Source: Sphingomonadales bacterium (GTDB taxonomy: Bacteria; Pseudomonadota; Alphaproteobacteria; Sphingomonadales; Sphingomonadaceae). Taken from it: a stretch of DNA of 64,000 bases. Positions 45,354 through 54,565 of the stretch are shown one piece after another. The stretch lies in the NCBI GenBank assembly GCA_004173185.1, contig SEFZ01000002.1, positions 62,001-126,000 of the forward strand, read 5' to 3'. Numbering within the stretch: position 1 is the first letter of the stretch; the number at the start of each line of letters is the position of its first letter. The notes beneath the pieces are model-generated. The model was given only the letters and a program-made list of their open reading frames with translations. It searched no databases and had not been told where the DNA came from. The position numbers and the translations under genes are program-made.

Positions 45354-47033
45354 TCAGGCCAGCGCCAACACCTCGAGGATCAGATCCTTGCGGCTGAGCT
45401 TGCCGATCATCGTCTTGGGCAGGCTTTCGCGGACCACGACTTCCTTGACGCGCTCATGCTTGCCGAGCTGCGGATTGAGCCAGCGCGCCAGTTCCTCGCC
45501 GCTGATCTCGCAGCCCTCATTGAGCGTCACATAGGCGTGCGGCTGCTCGCCATGATAGGTATCGGGCAGGCCGATCACGAGGGCCTCCTTCACCGCCTCA
45601 TGCTTGTAGAGGATCGCTTCGATCTGGCTCGGGAACACCTTGAACCCGCCCACTGAGATCATGTCCTTCAGCCGATCGACGATGCGGATGAAGCCGTCCT
45701 CATCGATCGTGCCGACATCGCCGGTGCGCAGCCAATGATCGTCCACGAACGTGTCCGCGTCGGTATCGGGGCGGTTCCAGTAACCGCGCATGATCTGCGG
45801 GCCGGAGACGACGATCTCGCCCGGCTCGCCCTCGGGCGGGGGACGGGTCGGGTCTTCCTTGTCGACGAGCCTGACGCGGGTGCGGATCATCGGCTGGCCG
45901 ATCGTGCCGAGCTTGTTGAGCCCTTCATACGGGTTGCACGAGACCACGCCCGAGCTTTCCGAAAGCCCATAGCCCTCGATCACGCGTGCGCCGGTCAGTT
46001 CTTCCCAATTGGTCTTGAGCGCGGCGGGCAATGGCGCGCCGCCTGAAATGCAGAATTCCACGCTCTTGAAGTCGCTCGCCTTCACGCCGGGCGTATCGAG
46101 CAGCGCCTGATACATGGTCGGCACGCCGGGCAGCGAGCGCGGCTGGGTGCGTCGCAGCGCCGCCAGCGCCTGCTTCGCGTTGAAGCGCGGCAGCATCACG
46201 ATCTCGCCGCCGGTCAGCACGGTGCGATTGAGCACGCAGGTGTTGGCGAAGACATGGAAGAAGGGGAGGATGCCGAGGATCGTATCGGCTTTCTCGCCCA
46301 TATGCGGATCGAGCCGCGCGACCTGACGGCAATTGGCCGACAGGTTCTGATGGGTCAGCATCGCGCCCTTGGGCACGCCGGTGGTGCCGCCGGTATATTG
46401 GATGAGCGCGAGATCGTTGAGCGGATCGATCACCGGGCTCTCGCACGTGCCGGGATTGTTGATCAGTTGCGAGAAGGACTGGATGCGCGGGTCCGCCGGG
46501 CGCGGCGTGACTTCGCTGCCCTTGAACAGCCGGTAGAAGATAGATTTCGCGCCCGGCAGCGCGCCGGCGATCGATCCGACCACCAACCGTTCGAGCTTGC
46601 TGTGCTCAAGCACCTTGAGCGCGGTTGGCAGCAACGCGGTCGCCGAAATCGTGAACAACAGCCGCGTTCCCGAATCCTCGACCTGCTGGGCCAGTTCCTC
46701 GACCGAATATAGCGGCGAGAAATTCACCACCGTCGCGCCGAGCTTGAGGATGCCATAATATGCCGCGACATAATGCGGCACGTTGGGGAGGAAGAGCCCG
46801 ATCCGGTCGCCCTTGCCATAGCCCAAAGCCCTCAGCCCACAGGCCACGCGATTCGCGCCGTCCAGCGTCTCGCCATAGCTGTATTTCCGGCCGAGAAAGT
46901 CGAGCAGGTGCGCGTCGGGATGCGCGGCTGCGCTGGTTTCGAACAATTCGACCATCGAAAGCGGCGGAAGTTCGTCCTCCCAATTGCCGGGATGGTGGAA
47001 TGCGGTACGCCAGATTTGCTCGGGATCGGTCAT
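45354..47033 (-). CDS. fadD: Long-chain fatty-acid--CoA ligase
   Basis: 559-aa AMP-forming acyl-CoA synthetase that activates fatty acids for beta-oxidation or lipid synthesis at the inner membrane. The P-loop YTGGTTGVPKGAMLTH (about 205), the A5 motif GYGLSESSG, the A7/A8 segment WLRTGDVGTIDEDGF and the catalytic lysine near the end in SLPKTMIGKLSRKDL are intact. No leader: the ATG lies 7 nt behind a -10 box, and a 14-bp palindrome abuts it. Confidence 0.92.
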   Translation of the reverse strand: MTDPEQIWRTAFHHPGNWEDELPPLSMVELFETSAAAHPDAHLLDFLGRKYSYGETLDGANRVACGLRALGYGKGDRIGLFLPNVPHYVAAYYGILKLGATVVNFSPLYSVEELAQQVEDSGTRLLFTISATALLPTALKVLEHSKLERLVVGSIAGALPGAKSIFYRLFKGSEVTPRPADPRIQSFSQLINNPGTCESPVIDPLNDLALIQYTGGTTGVPKGAMLTHQNLSANCRQVARLDPHMGEKADTILGILPFFHVFANTCVLNRTVLTGGEIVMLPRFNAKQALAALRRTQPRSLPGVPTMYQALLDTPGVKASDFKSVEFCISGGAPLPAALKTNWEELTGARVIEGYGLSESSGVVSCNPYEGLNKLGTIGQPMIRTRVRLVDKEDPTRPPPEGEPGEIVVSGPQIMRGYWNRPDTDADTFVDDHWLRTGDVGTIDEDGFIRIVDRLKDMISVGGFKVFPSQIEAILYKHEAVKEALVIGLPDTYHGEQPHAYVTLNEGCEISGEELARWLNPQLGKHERVKEVVVRESLPKTMIGKLSRKDLILEVLALA

Positions 47034-47068
47034 TTACATCAGTGTAAGCAGGGTGCCGGAAGGGTCAA
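47034..47068 (-). promoter_or_regulatory. fadD promoter with overlapping palindromic operator
   Basis: On the minus strand TTGACC (-35, 47063-47068), a 16-bp spacer, TACACT (-10, 47041-47046), then GATGTAA and the fadD ATG. The -10 is embedded in the palindrome TTACA-CTGA-TGTAA (47034-47047). Transcription would start at or beside the ATG, giving a leaderless message. Confidence 0.6.
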
Positions 47069-47268
47069 TAGGTGAGCTGCTTGCTCCAGGTCACAAGCAC
47101 CGAAATTGCAACCAGGCCAAGATCGGCCACCGCCTCCATCCGCTGCGGCGAAGGATCGCCCGAGCGCGCGGTTTCGATGGAAATGCCAACGCGGCGATCA
47201 TCGGCGAATGCCAGCAGCAGCAACGCGACCACGCCGATAGCCAATAGGATCCTGTTGCGCCTTTCCAT
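47065..47268 (-). CDS. Small membrane protein, unknown
   Basis: 67-aa protein with an N-terminal helix (ILLAIGVVALLLLAFA, 7-22), a polar middle and a second weak helix at 46-60 (VADLGLVAISVLVTW). No family recognised. Codon use fits the neighbourhood. Its stop codon coincides with the -35 region of fadD. Confidence 0.55.
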   Translation of the reverse strand: MERRNRILLAIGVVALLLLAFADDRRVGISIETARSGDPSPQRMEAVADLGLVAISVLVTWSKQLTY

Positions 47269-47322
47269 GCGCCATGGCTACGCGAGTGCAACGTTTCCGG
47301 CAATGTTCCTTGCAACCGAAAA

Positions 47323-49011
47323 TCAGGCGGCGTGACGCACCGTGCTGCGGGACCGATCGCGACCGGCGGATTTGGCGTCGAACAGCGCTTTGTCTGCGCC
47401 GCGATAGAGCGCTTTCCACTCGACATCGCTGGTCAATGGCCCACGGCACGCGCCGATGCTCGCGGTGACGGTAAGGTCGAACGGCATACGCATCGCGCGA
47501 AGCTTGGCGAGCAGGGCGTCGGGATCGGCGGGCTCCGCCGAAGAAGCTATGATCGCGAATTCTTCGCCGCCGATGCGCGCGACCAAGGCGCTGGCCGGAA
47601 CATGGGTACGCAGCAGCCGCGCGAACAATCGCAGCACTTCGTCGCCGCCATCATGGCCGAGCGTATCGTTGACCCGCTTGAAATGATCGAGATCGGCGAT
47701 GAGCAATTGCTGCTCGCCCGGCCGCCCGATTGCCTGATTGAGGAAAGCGCGGCGGTTGAGCAGCCCGGTCAGCGGATCGGTATCCGCCAGCCTGCGCGCC
47801 ATCACTTCGCTTGCAATCGCCCAGTCGCGCTCGTCGCGTAGCAGCTTGATCCGATAGGCGATGGCGAGGCTGGACATCAGCGCTTCGACCACCATCGACA
47901 GGATCGTCGAATTATCGAGCCAGAAATTCCACGGGATGACGTGAAGGTTCGCCAGCACGCGGCTGACTGCCATCAGGATCGGCACGCCCCAGCCGACCGC
48001 GAATAGCCACAGGTAATTGCTCCGCCTGCGCCAGGCATGCCACAAGGTCGGCCCGACCACGGTGGTTAGCCCCAGAAAGACGAAGGTGAACGTCGCGTCC
48101 GCGCTCCGCACCGAGAAGGGCGCGGACAGGAAGAATAACACGCCGACACCGGCCATCGCCGCTGCCACCGCGGCGGTGTAGCGGCCCAGCCAACCCGCGA
48201 AGACCCGCTCCTCGAAGAAGCTGCGCGCGAAGATCAGCGTCGACGCACCGGTCATGCCGAGCAGGAGATAGTTGAACCGCAATCGAACGTTGTTCGAGAG
48301 ATCGGGAAACAGCCAGGCGAGAACGCCCGAAGATGAAAACGTATAGGCCAGCAGGCACCCGACCATCACACAATAATATAGCTGGAAGCGGTGACGCAGC
48401 GCGCCCCAGAGCGCGAGATTGTAGATGATCAGCGCAGTGCACAGCCCCGCGAAGGCGGCATACATCGCCGCCATGGCAAGATTGGTGCGTTCGCTCTGCG
48501 CCGCGGTCGAGATTCGCGAGCCGAGCACGACCCCGCGCACATTCGCCGATCCCTCGACGTGCCAGAGCAAGCGGACGATCTTGGCATCGCGCTGCGGCAG
48601 CGGCTGTTCGACAAAGGCGCCGAGCTGGATGAGTGGGGCCACGCCGCGCGCGTCGGTGGTCGTGGTCGTCATCTGCCCATCGGCATAGAGAACGCGCAGC
48701 GCGAGCTTGTCCTGCCACAGGCTGGCGAGGCGCACATTGAGCGGCTCGTGGATGCGCGATTGCTGGTTGATGTCTTTCGAGATCACCCAGAAATTGCCCG
48801 CGCCAAATTCATGCTGCGGCGTGGTGCAATCGAAGCGCTCGGGATGCTGGATCAGGATCGCCGGGTTCATCCCGCCGGTATCGGGCAGCACGCAGACGGC
48901 GAGGGGACGGCCGGAAATTGCCCGTTGTGCGCTTGCCGGCGTGGCGAGGCCGACAAGGCCAATGCACACGATGATCGCTGCGAATACACGGTGAAAATAA
49001 GCCGGGAACAT
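47323..49011 (-). CDS. Diguanylate cyclase with 7TMR-DISM sensor
   Basis: 562-aa inner-membrane signalling enzyme making cyclic di-GMP. A signal peptide (about 1-28) leads to a periplasmic DISMED2-like domain to about 180, seven helices (185-385) of the 7TMR-DISM type, and a GGDEF domain (400-555). The active site is GGEEF at 481-485 (ARIGGEEFAII) with upstream DLDHFKRVNDTLGHDGGD. The inhibitory I-site RxxD is replaced by PxxA, so product feedback through that site is not expected. Transcribed alone. Confidence 0.92.
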   Translation of the reverse strand: MFPAYFHRVFAAIIVCIGLVGLATPASAQRAISGRPLAVCVLPDTGGMNPAILIQHPERFDCTTPQHEFGAGNFWVISKDINQQSRIHEPLNVRLASLWQDKLALRVLYADGQMTTTTTDARGVAPLIQLGAFVEQPLPQRDAKIVRLLWHVEGSANVRGVVLGSRISTAAQSERTNLAMAAMYAAFAGLCTALIIYNLALWGALRHRFQLYYCVMVGCLLAYTFSSSGVLAWLFPDLSNNVRLRFNYLLLGMTGASTLIFARSFFEERVFAGWLGRYTAAVAAAMAGVGVLFFLSAPFSVRSADATFTFVFLGLTTVVGPTLWHAWRRRSNYLWLFAVGWGVPILMAVSRVLANLHVIPWNFWLDNSTILSMVVEALMSSLAIAYRIKLLRDERDWAIASEVMARRLADTDPLTGLLNRRAFLNQAIGRPGEQQLLIADLDHFKRVNDTLGHDGGDEVLRLFARLLRTHVPASALVARIGGEEFAIIASSAEPADPDALLAKLRAMRMPFDLTVTASIGACRGPLTSDVEWKALYRGADKALFDAKSAGRDRSRSTVRHAA

Positions 49012-49099
49012 TGTCCCTAATTACGGCCGACATGACGAACAACCGGTTAAGGATCGCGGGAAGTTTGCGGGTTTTCCTGAGCTTGCCTGAAGCGGATGG

Positions 49100-49125
49100 T
49101 CCTCCCCCCGGAGGCGGGGGGAGGA
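49100..49125. terminator. GC-rich hairpin after the 49131 gene
   Basis: Perfect 10-bp arms TCCTCCCCCC / GGGGGGAGGA around GGAGGC, 5 nt past the stop of the minus-strand gene. No T-run. Similar to the element at 6526. Confidence 0.55.
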
Positions 49126-49130
49126 TTGGA

Positions 49131-50336
49131 TCAGCAGCCGCCCGCGCCGATCGCACCGCGCAATATGCCGCCAAGGCTGGGTTTGCACCCCTTGGGGCGG
49201 GTCTGTGGGCGGTTCGGGCGATCCTCGCTGTCGTCGCGTTCATCCCGGTCACCCATCTGCGACATATCGGGCATGCCGGTCATGAAGTTCGCCATCGAGC
49301 GATAGCGCACCTTGGCGGTCCATTTCGGTTTCCAGGGCGTCTTCGGATCGGCCGGGCGCGCCGGAAAGGCGAAGTTCGCCTCGGGGCCATAGGCATAGAC
49401 AAAACCCATCATATGCTCGCCCGCGATCTTCTTGACCTCAGCGGGCACCGTGCAGCTCGTCTGCGTTGTCGGCATCACCACTTTCTGGGCGATCAGCTTG
49501 CTGACAATCCCCGGCGACAGCCAGTTCCATAGCCCGCCGCCAAATTCCTGGGTGGCGGAGGACGACCACCAAACCATATCGCCTCCCCCATTTCTACCGG
49601 CGCCACTGCTCCCGCCCATGTCCTGGCCGCCCATCGCCCAGGCATAATAGCCGGTGGCGTTGTTCAGGCTGCTCCAGTTGAGCACGGTCGAGCCCATCGC
49701 GCCGTCCGAAGCTCGGACCTTCATGCCGCCCATGAAATCCTGATCGAGCCCGAACGCGATTTCGGGGCTGTAATTGCCCGCAATGCGATGCTGGCCCAGA
49801 ATCGAGGATTGCGGGCTGATGGCCTTGCCCGATTTGCCGTTGGGCCAGGTGCCATAAGTGCGGCTGTTTTCCGGCATGGGACCAGCTTCCATCGGCACCT
49901 TGGCCGAGAAGAGATTAGGTGGCACCTGACCCTTGGCGAGCTTGGCGAAGTCCACCACGATCGGCTGGCCCGGACCTGCACGCTCACCGCAGCCCCAATA
50001 AAGCAGCAGGCGGCCTTTGGGCCGTTGGAACTGGCCCGAATAGTCCTCGCCACTGGTGCGCACCGGCGTCTCGAGTGGCACCGAGGCACCAAGCCGCGCG
50101 CCTTGCGGCATGAAGTGATCGGCTTTGGGCGCGCCGCTGGCGGGCAGGCGCGAGCCGAGACGGAGCGTCAGCTCATGGCTGTTCGGCTGGCCCATGAAGC
50201 CGCCGATGGTGCCCGCGTCCATCACGTAGCGCGCTTCGGGTGCTTCACCGGCATTCTGTGCGATCGCAGCGGTTCCCGTGATGATGCACACGGTGGCGAT
50301 CCCGGCGACAAATGCCGCTTTGCGGTTGTGCGCCAT
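49131..50336 (-). CDS. Exported hypothetical protein, sphingomonad type
   Basis: 401-aa exported protein; signal peptide about 1-27 (ITGTAAIAQ). The mature part is rich in Gly/Pro with LYWGCGERAGPGQP, TVLNWSSLNNATGYYAWAMGGQ and a Met/Gly/Ser-rich segment, and C-terminal cysteines. I recall similar proteins only from sphingomonads, with no known role; the NATGYYAW segment resembles a carbohydrate-binding or fibronectin-like fold. The ATG at 50336 follows the stop of a 42-codon ORF by 2 nt. That ORF's product resembles this protein's own signal peptide. Confidence 0.75.
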   Translation of the reverse strand: MAHNRKAAFVAGIATVCIITGTAAIAQNAGEAPEARYVMDAGTIGGFMGQPNSHELTLRLGSRLPASGAPKADHFMPQGARLGASVPLETPVRTSGEDYSGQFQRPKGRLLLYWGCGERAGPGQPIVVDFAKLAKGQVPPNLFSAKVPMEAGPMPENSRTYGTWPNGKSGKAISPQSSILGQHRIAGNYSPEIAFGLDQDFMGGMKVRASDGAMGSTVLNWSSLNNATGYYAWAMGGQDMGGSSGAGRNGGGDMVWWSSSATQEFGGGLWNWLSPGIVSKLIAQKVVMPTTQTSCTVPAEVKKIAGEHMMGFVYAYGPEANFAFPARPADPKTPWKPKWTAKVRYRSMANFMTGMPDMSQMGDRDERDDSEDRPNRPQTRPKGCKPSLGGILRGAIGAGGC

Positions 50337-50338
50337 GA

Positions 50339-50467
50339 TCAGCGAACCGTGGCGGTGTTCATGCTGAACACCTGACCACCGCCGCTCTGCACGATCGAGA
50401 TGGTGCTGCTGACGATGAAGACCGTTGCGAAACACGCGGCAACCGCCGCTTTGCTGTTGAAAGACAT
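50339..50467 (-). CDS. 42-aa leader-like membrane peptide
   Basis: Short ORF starting MSFNSKAAVAACFATV and ending NTATVR, preceded by CAGGGAA. Residues 1-27 align without gaps to the signal peptide of the downstream 401-aa protein with 13 identities (shared N4, K6, A7, A8, A11, A14, T15, V16, I18, T22, I25, Q27). After Q27 only 15 residues remain. Its stop lies 2 nt before the next ATG (TGATCATG), so translation is probably coupled. It could be a secreted peptide or a duplicated signal segment. Confidence 0.55.
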   Translation of the reverse strand: MSFNSKAAVAACFATVFIVSSTISIVQSGGGQVFSMNTATVR

Positions 50468-50650
50468 TTCCCTGAACCTTTCGAATTTTTCTATGCGAAA
50501 GGCGGTAGCGGGACGGGGGCGCGATCCCAGCGTCAGGAGACGGGGCGACCAGAGAGCGACGAAAGTGGCGACGGAGGCGTAGCTGCCATCGCATTCGTGG
50601 AGGCTTTAGGCTGGCCAAAGGCCGAGATGACGCGAAAGCGCTGATACGAA

Positions 50651-50680
50651 GATGGGCCGGAACGCGCGTCCCGGCCCATC
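50651..50680. terminator. Terminator-like hairpin after clpA
   Basis: 10-bp arms GATGGGCCGG / CCGGCCCATC around AACGCGCGTC, whose ACGCGCGT core can pair further. It starts 21 nt past the clpA stop on the minus strand. No strong T-run. Confidence 0.6.
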
Positions 50681-50701
50681 CTGTTTCGCGCGAAGTGGCG
50701 C

Positions 50702-53026
50702 TTATTTTGCCTTTGCAGGCACCTTCTTCTTGCCGCCGCCCTTTTTGGGCTTGGGCGCAGCGCCGGTGGTTTCGAAGACCAGCGCATTGTCCTTGAGCTT
50801 CACATTGACTTCGCCGCCATGGATCAGCTTGCCGAACAGCAGCTCTTCCGCGAGCGGCTGCTTGATCTTCTCCTGGATCAGGCGACCCATCGGACGCGCG
50901 CCATAGAGCTTGTCATAGCCGCGCTCGGTGAGCCACGCCTTGGACGGCTCATCGAGCTGGATGTGGACGCCGCGATCCGCCAACTGGAGTTCGAGCTGGA
51001 GGATGAACTTGTCCACCACCCGCGCGACCACTTCGGTCGGCAGATAATCGAACGGCACGATCGCATCGAGGCGGTTGCGGAATTCCGGGGTGAAGAGCTT
51101 CTTCACCGCTTCTTCCTGAACGTCGTCGCGAGTCATTTCGCCAAAGCCGATCGACTCCTTCTGCATGTCGCTGGCGCCGGCATTGGTCGTCATGATCAGG
51201 ATCGTGTTCCTGAAATCGACGGTCTTGCCGTGGTGATCGGTCAACCGGCCATTGTCCATCACCTGGAGCAGGATGTTGAACAGCGCCGGATGCGCCTTCT
51301 CGATTTCGTCGAGCAGCAGCACGCTGTGCGGGTTCTGATCGACCGAATCGGTCAACAGGCCGCCCTGATCATAGCCGACATAGCCGGGAGGCGCGCCGAT
51401 CAGGCGGCTGATCGAATGCTGCTCCATATATTCGGACATGTCGAAGCGCTGGAGCGGAATGCCGAGCAATTCGGCAAGCTGCTTCGCCACTTCGGTCTTG
51501 CCGACGCCGGTTGGGCCGGAGAACAGATAATTGCCGATCGGCTTTTCCGGCTCGCGCAGGCCCGCACGGCTCAGCTTGATCGCCGACGACAGCACTTCGA
51601 TTGCCTTGTTCTGGCCGAACACGACACGCTTCAGATCCTGCTCGATATTGGCGAGCACGCGCGTATCGTCGGTCGAGACCGTCTTTGGCGGGATGCGCGC
51701 CATCGTCGCGATGACCTGTTCGATCTCCTTCGGCGTGATCGTCTTTTTGCGGCGGCTCGGCGGCACCAGCATCTGCATCGCGCCAACTTCGTCGATCACG
51801 TCGATCGCCTTATCGGGCAGCTTGCGATCATTGATGTAGCGCGCGCTCAGTTCCACCGCCGCCTTGATCGCGTCGGGGGTATATTTGACGTGGTGGTGAT
51901 CTTCGAACGCGGTGCGCAGGCCCGCGAGAATCTTGATCGTATCCTCGACCGAAGGCTCGTTGACGTCGATCTTCTGGAAGCGCCGCAGCAACGCGCGGTC
52001 CTTCTCGAAGTGATTGCGGAATTCCTTGTAGGTGGTCGAGCCGATGCAACGGATGCTGCCACCCGAAAGCGCCGGCTTGAGCAGGTTCGATGCGTCCATC
52101 GCGCCGCCGCTGGTCGCACCCGCGCCGATCACCGTGTGGATTTCGTCGATGAAGAGTACTGCATGGGGCAGCTTCTCCAGCTCGTTGACGACCTGCTTCA
52201 GCCGCTCCTCGAAATCGCCGCGATAGCGAGTGCCCGCGAGCAACGCGCCCATGTCGAGCGAGTAGATCACGGCTTCCTTGAGCACGTCGGGCACTTCGCC
52301 TTCGATGATCTTGCGGGCGAGACCCTCGGCAATGGCGGTCTTGCCGACGCCGGGATCGCCCACATAAAGCGGGTTGTTCTTGCTGCGGCGGCAGAGAATC
52401 TGGATCGTGCGATCGACTTCCGGCCCGCGCCCGATCAGCGGATCGACCTTGCCGGCCTTGGCCTTCTCGTTGAGATCGACAGTGAACTGCTTGAGCGCGC
52501 TTTCGCTCTTGCCGCTCTTGCTCTCGGATTTCGCCGCGGCTTTATCTTCCTCGGCGCCCTTCGGCGTCGTGGTTTCGCTTGCGCCGGTGCCCTTGCCAAC
52601 GCCGTGGCTGATGAAGCTCACGGCATCGAGACGGCTCATGTCCTGCTGCTGGAGGAAATAGACCGCGTAGCTCTCGCGCTCGCTGAACAACGCAACCAGC
52701 ACGTTCGCACCGGTCACTTCGTCGCGGCCCGAGGACTGGACGTGGAGGATCGCGCGCTGGACGACGCGCTGGAAGCCGCTGGTGGGCGAGGGATCGGTCG
52801 CCGCATCGACCTTGAGCGCTTCAAGCTCGGTATCGAGATAATGCGAGACGGTGCTGCGCAGATCGTCAAGCTCTACGCCGCAGCTGCTCATCACCTTGCT
52901 GGCATGCTCGTCATCGACGAGCGCGAGCAGCAGATGCTCCAGCGTCGCATATTCATGACGGCGCGAGCTCGCGGCTTCGAGCGCCTTGTGGAGGGTGGAT
53001 TCTAGCGCGGAGGCGAAACTAGGCAT
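50702..53026 (-). CDS. clpA: ATP-dependent Clp protease ATP-binding subunit
   Basis: 774-aa AAA+ unfoldase that feeds substrates to ClpP. N-domain (1-145), then a charged linker (about 145-170), NBD1 with Walker A GDPGVGKTAIA near 210, and NBD2 with GPTGVGKTEVAKQ near 490; the ClpP-docking loop IGFG follows SDMQKES near 610. A Lys-rich tail KKGGGKKKVPAKAK is typical of alphaproteobacterial ClpA. The start is the ATG at 53026 with GGAG upstream. clpS, often adjacent, is not here. Confidence 0.95.
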   Translation of the reverse strand: MPSFASALESTLHKALEAASSRRHEYATLEHLLLALVDDEHASKVMSSCGVELDDLRSTVSHYLDTELEALKVDAATDPSPTSGFQRVVQRAILHVQSSGRDEVTGANVLVALFSERESYAVYFLQQQDMSRLDAVSFISHGVGKGTGASETTTPKGAEEDKAAAKSESKSGKSESALKQFTVDLNEKAKAGKVDPLIGRGPEVDRTIQILCRRSKNNPLYVGDPGVGKTAIAEGLARKIIEGEVPDVLKEAVIYSLDMGALLAGTRYRGDFEERLKQVVNELEKLPHAVLFIDEIHTVIGAGATSGGAMDASNLLKPALSGGSIRCIGSTTYKEFRNHFEKDRALLRRFQKIDVNEPSVEDTIKILAGLRTAFEDHHHVKYTPDAIKAAVELSARYINDRKLPDKAIDVIDEVGAMQMLVPPSRRKKTITPKEIEQVIATMARIPPKTVSTDDTRVLANIEQDLKRVVFGQNKAIEVLSSAIKLSRAGLREPEKPIGNYLFSGPTGVGKTEVAKQLAELLGIPLQRFDMSEYMEQHSISRLIGAPPGYVGYDQGGLLTDSVDQNPHSVLLLDEIEKAHPALFNILLQVMDNGRLTDHHGKTVDFRNTILIMTTNAGASDMQKESIGFGEMTRDDVQEEAVKKLFTPEFRNRLDAIVPFDYLPTEVVARVVDKFILQLELQLADRGVHIQLDEPSKAWLTERGYDKLYGARPMGRLIQEKIKQPLAEELLFGKLIHGGEVNVKLKDNALVFETTGAAPKPKKGGGKKKVPAKAK

Positions 53027-53161
53027 TCGGGTCAACTCCAGTCGGGCCAGAAGGATACGCGGCCCGGTTTCCCATTATGTCGGGATCGAAGGCGCTCGCA
53101 TCAAGCGTCGCGGTCCGGCACCGGAGTTTTTGGCGGCTAGCCCCATTCTCCGGTGCAACGC

Positions 53162-53359
53162 TCATCGCTTGAATAGAGAGTCAGCGCTTGCGCGATGGTT
53201 AACGGCGCGTTCCATTTTTGATTTTGCGCGAAGGATTTCGGCTTCCAGCAGCGCGATCCGCTCCGCCAGTTCGTCGACCGAAAAGGGATCGAGGTCCTGC
53301 TTCGCCAGCATGGCGGCGGCATCGTCCTTGCGGCGCGGAAGATTTTCGTCTGCGTCCAT
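53162..53359 (-). CDS. DUF1192 family protein
   Basis: 65-aa small cytosolic protein. The signature is DLDPFSVDELAERIALLEAE, a short helix-forming coiled coil, followed by a basic tail. It matches the alphaproteobacterial DUF1192 family, whose function is unknown. The ATG at 53359 starts just before DADENLPRR. It is divergent from, and 77 nt away from, the quinone oxidoreductase, a pairing I recall from other Alphaproteobacteria. Confidence 0.8.
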   Translation of the reverse strand: MDADENLPRRKDDAAAMLAKQDLDPFSVDELAERIALLEAEILRAKSKMERAVNHRASADSLFKR

Positions 53360-53436
53360 CAAGCGGAAACGTTGACCGGGCACGAGCCGATGTCAATAAA
53401 CACCCCCAGTCCAGCCTGCCGGAAAGCGACGAGACG

Positions 53437-54435
53437 ATGACCGTCCCCGATACGATGCGCGCAATAGACCCAGAGGCGCCCGGTGGGCCGGAGGTGCTGG
53501 TCGCGGTCGAACGCCCGGTGCCGAAGCCCGGACCGGGCGAAGTGCTGATCAAGGTCGCCGCCGCTGGTGTGAACCGGCCCGAGGTGATGCAGCGCAAGGG
53601 CGTCTATCCGCCGCCGCCCGGCGCCCCGCGAATCTTCGGGTTGGAGTTATCCGGCACCATCGTTGCGCTCGGCGAGGGCGTGCAGGATGAAATGCTCGGC
53701 CAGCCGGTCTGCGCGTTGGTCAGCGGCGGGGCGCAGGCGGAATATGCCGTCGCGCCTGTCGGCACCTGCCTCCCGGTGCCCGAAGCGCTGAGCATGATCG
53801 AAGCCGCTGCGATGCCCGAGACATTGTTCACGGTGTGGACCAACGTGTTCGAGCGCGCTTACGCCAGCGAGGGCGACACGATCCTGATCCATGGCGGCAC
53901 CAGCGGCATCGGCACGATGGCGATTGCGCTGTGCAAGCTGTTCGGTGTCGAGACGATCGTCACTGCTGGCTCGGACGAGAAATGCGCCGCCGCGCGCGAA
54001 CTCGGAGCAGGGCATGCGATCAACTACAAGACCGAGGATTTCGTCGCCCGCGTGAAAGAGATCACTGGCGGCAAGGGCGTGAACATCGTCCTCGACATGG
54101 TCGGCGGCGAGTATCTTCCCCGCAATCTGCAATGCCTCGCCGAAGATGGCCGCCACGTATCGATCGCGGTGCAGGGCGGGTTGATGGCGACGATCCCGAT
54201 CTTCGACATCATGCGCAAGCGGCTGACGCTGACCGGATCGACGCTCCGCCCGCGCTCGGTCGAGTTCAAGACGCTGGTGGCGGATGAACTCCACCGCATT
54301 GTCTGGCCGATGGTGGCGGCGGGGCAACTCAAGCCGGTGATCGATAAGACCTTCCCGCTGGCCGACGCCGCCGACGCGCATCGCCGGATGGAAGCGGGCT
54401 ATCATGTCGGGAAGATCGTGCTGGTGGTGGAGTGA
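53437..54435 (+). CDS. NAD(P)H quinone oxidoreductase (MDR, PIG3-like)
   Basis: 332-aa zinc-independent reductase. GPGEVLIKVAAAGVNRPEVMQR near residue 32 and the nucleotide motif HGGTSGIGTMAI near 150 identify the TP53I3/PIG3-like QOR branch. Different from the QOR at 1828 by its PPPPGAPRIFGLELSG segment. Substrates are probably quinones. The ATG at 53437 is chosen since upstream residues are unrelated. Divergent from DUF1192. Confidence 0.88.
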   Translation: MTVPDTMRAIDPEAPGGPEVLVAVERPVPKPGPGEVLIKVAAAGVNRPEVMQRKGVYPPPPGAPRIFGLELSGTIVALGEGVQDEMLGQPVCALVSGGAQAEYAVAPVGTCLPVPEALSMIEAAAMPETLFTVWTNVFERAYASEGDTILIHGGTSGIGTMAIALCKLFGVETIVTAGSDEKCAAARELGAGHAINYKTEDFVARVKEITGGKGVNIVLDMVGGEYLPRNLQCLAEDGRHVSIAVQGGLMATIPIFDIMRKRLTLTGSTLRPRSVEFKTLVADELHRIVWPMVAAGQLKPVIDKTFPLADAADAHRRMEAGYHVGKIVLVVE

Positions 54436-54445
54436 TTTTCCCCAC

Positions 54446-54550
54446 GTGACCCGGACCGGTTCCGGGATCCACTGTGCCGAAAGTAAGAGACAAAAGGCGT
54501 GAGGCTATGGCCAGGGCGCCTGGTGGACCCCGGAACAAGTCCGGGGTGAC
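54446..54550. repeat. Paired inverted dispersed repeat before GST
   Basis: First copy 54446-54472 (GTGACCCGGA...TCCGGGATCCAC), second inverted copy 54523-54550 (GTGGACCCCGG...CCGGGGTGAC), separated by about 50 nt. Each half is itself a hairpin and the two can pair with each other, as at 27073. Located 10 nt after the oxidoreductase stop. Confidence 0.7.
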
Positions 54551-54565
54551 GGAAAGGAATTTCGA

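Noticed and set aside
50819..53005. 728-codon open frame on the plus strand
   Set aside because: It is the antisense shadow of clpA; the minus-strand protein has complete AAA+ motifs and the plus-strand translation has no family features.
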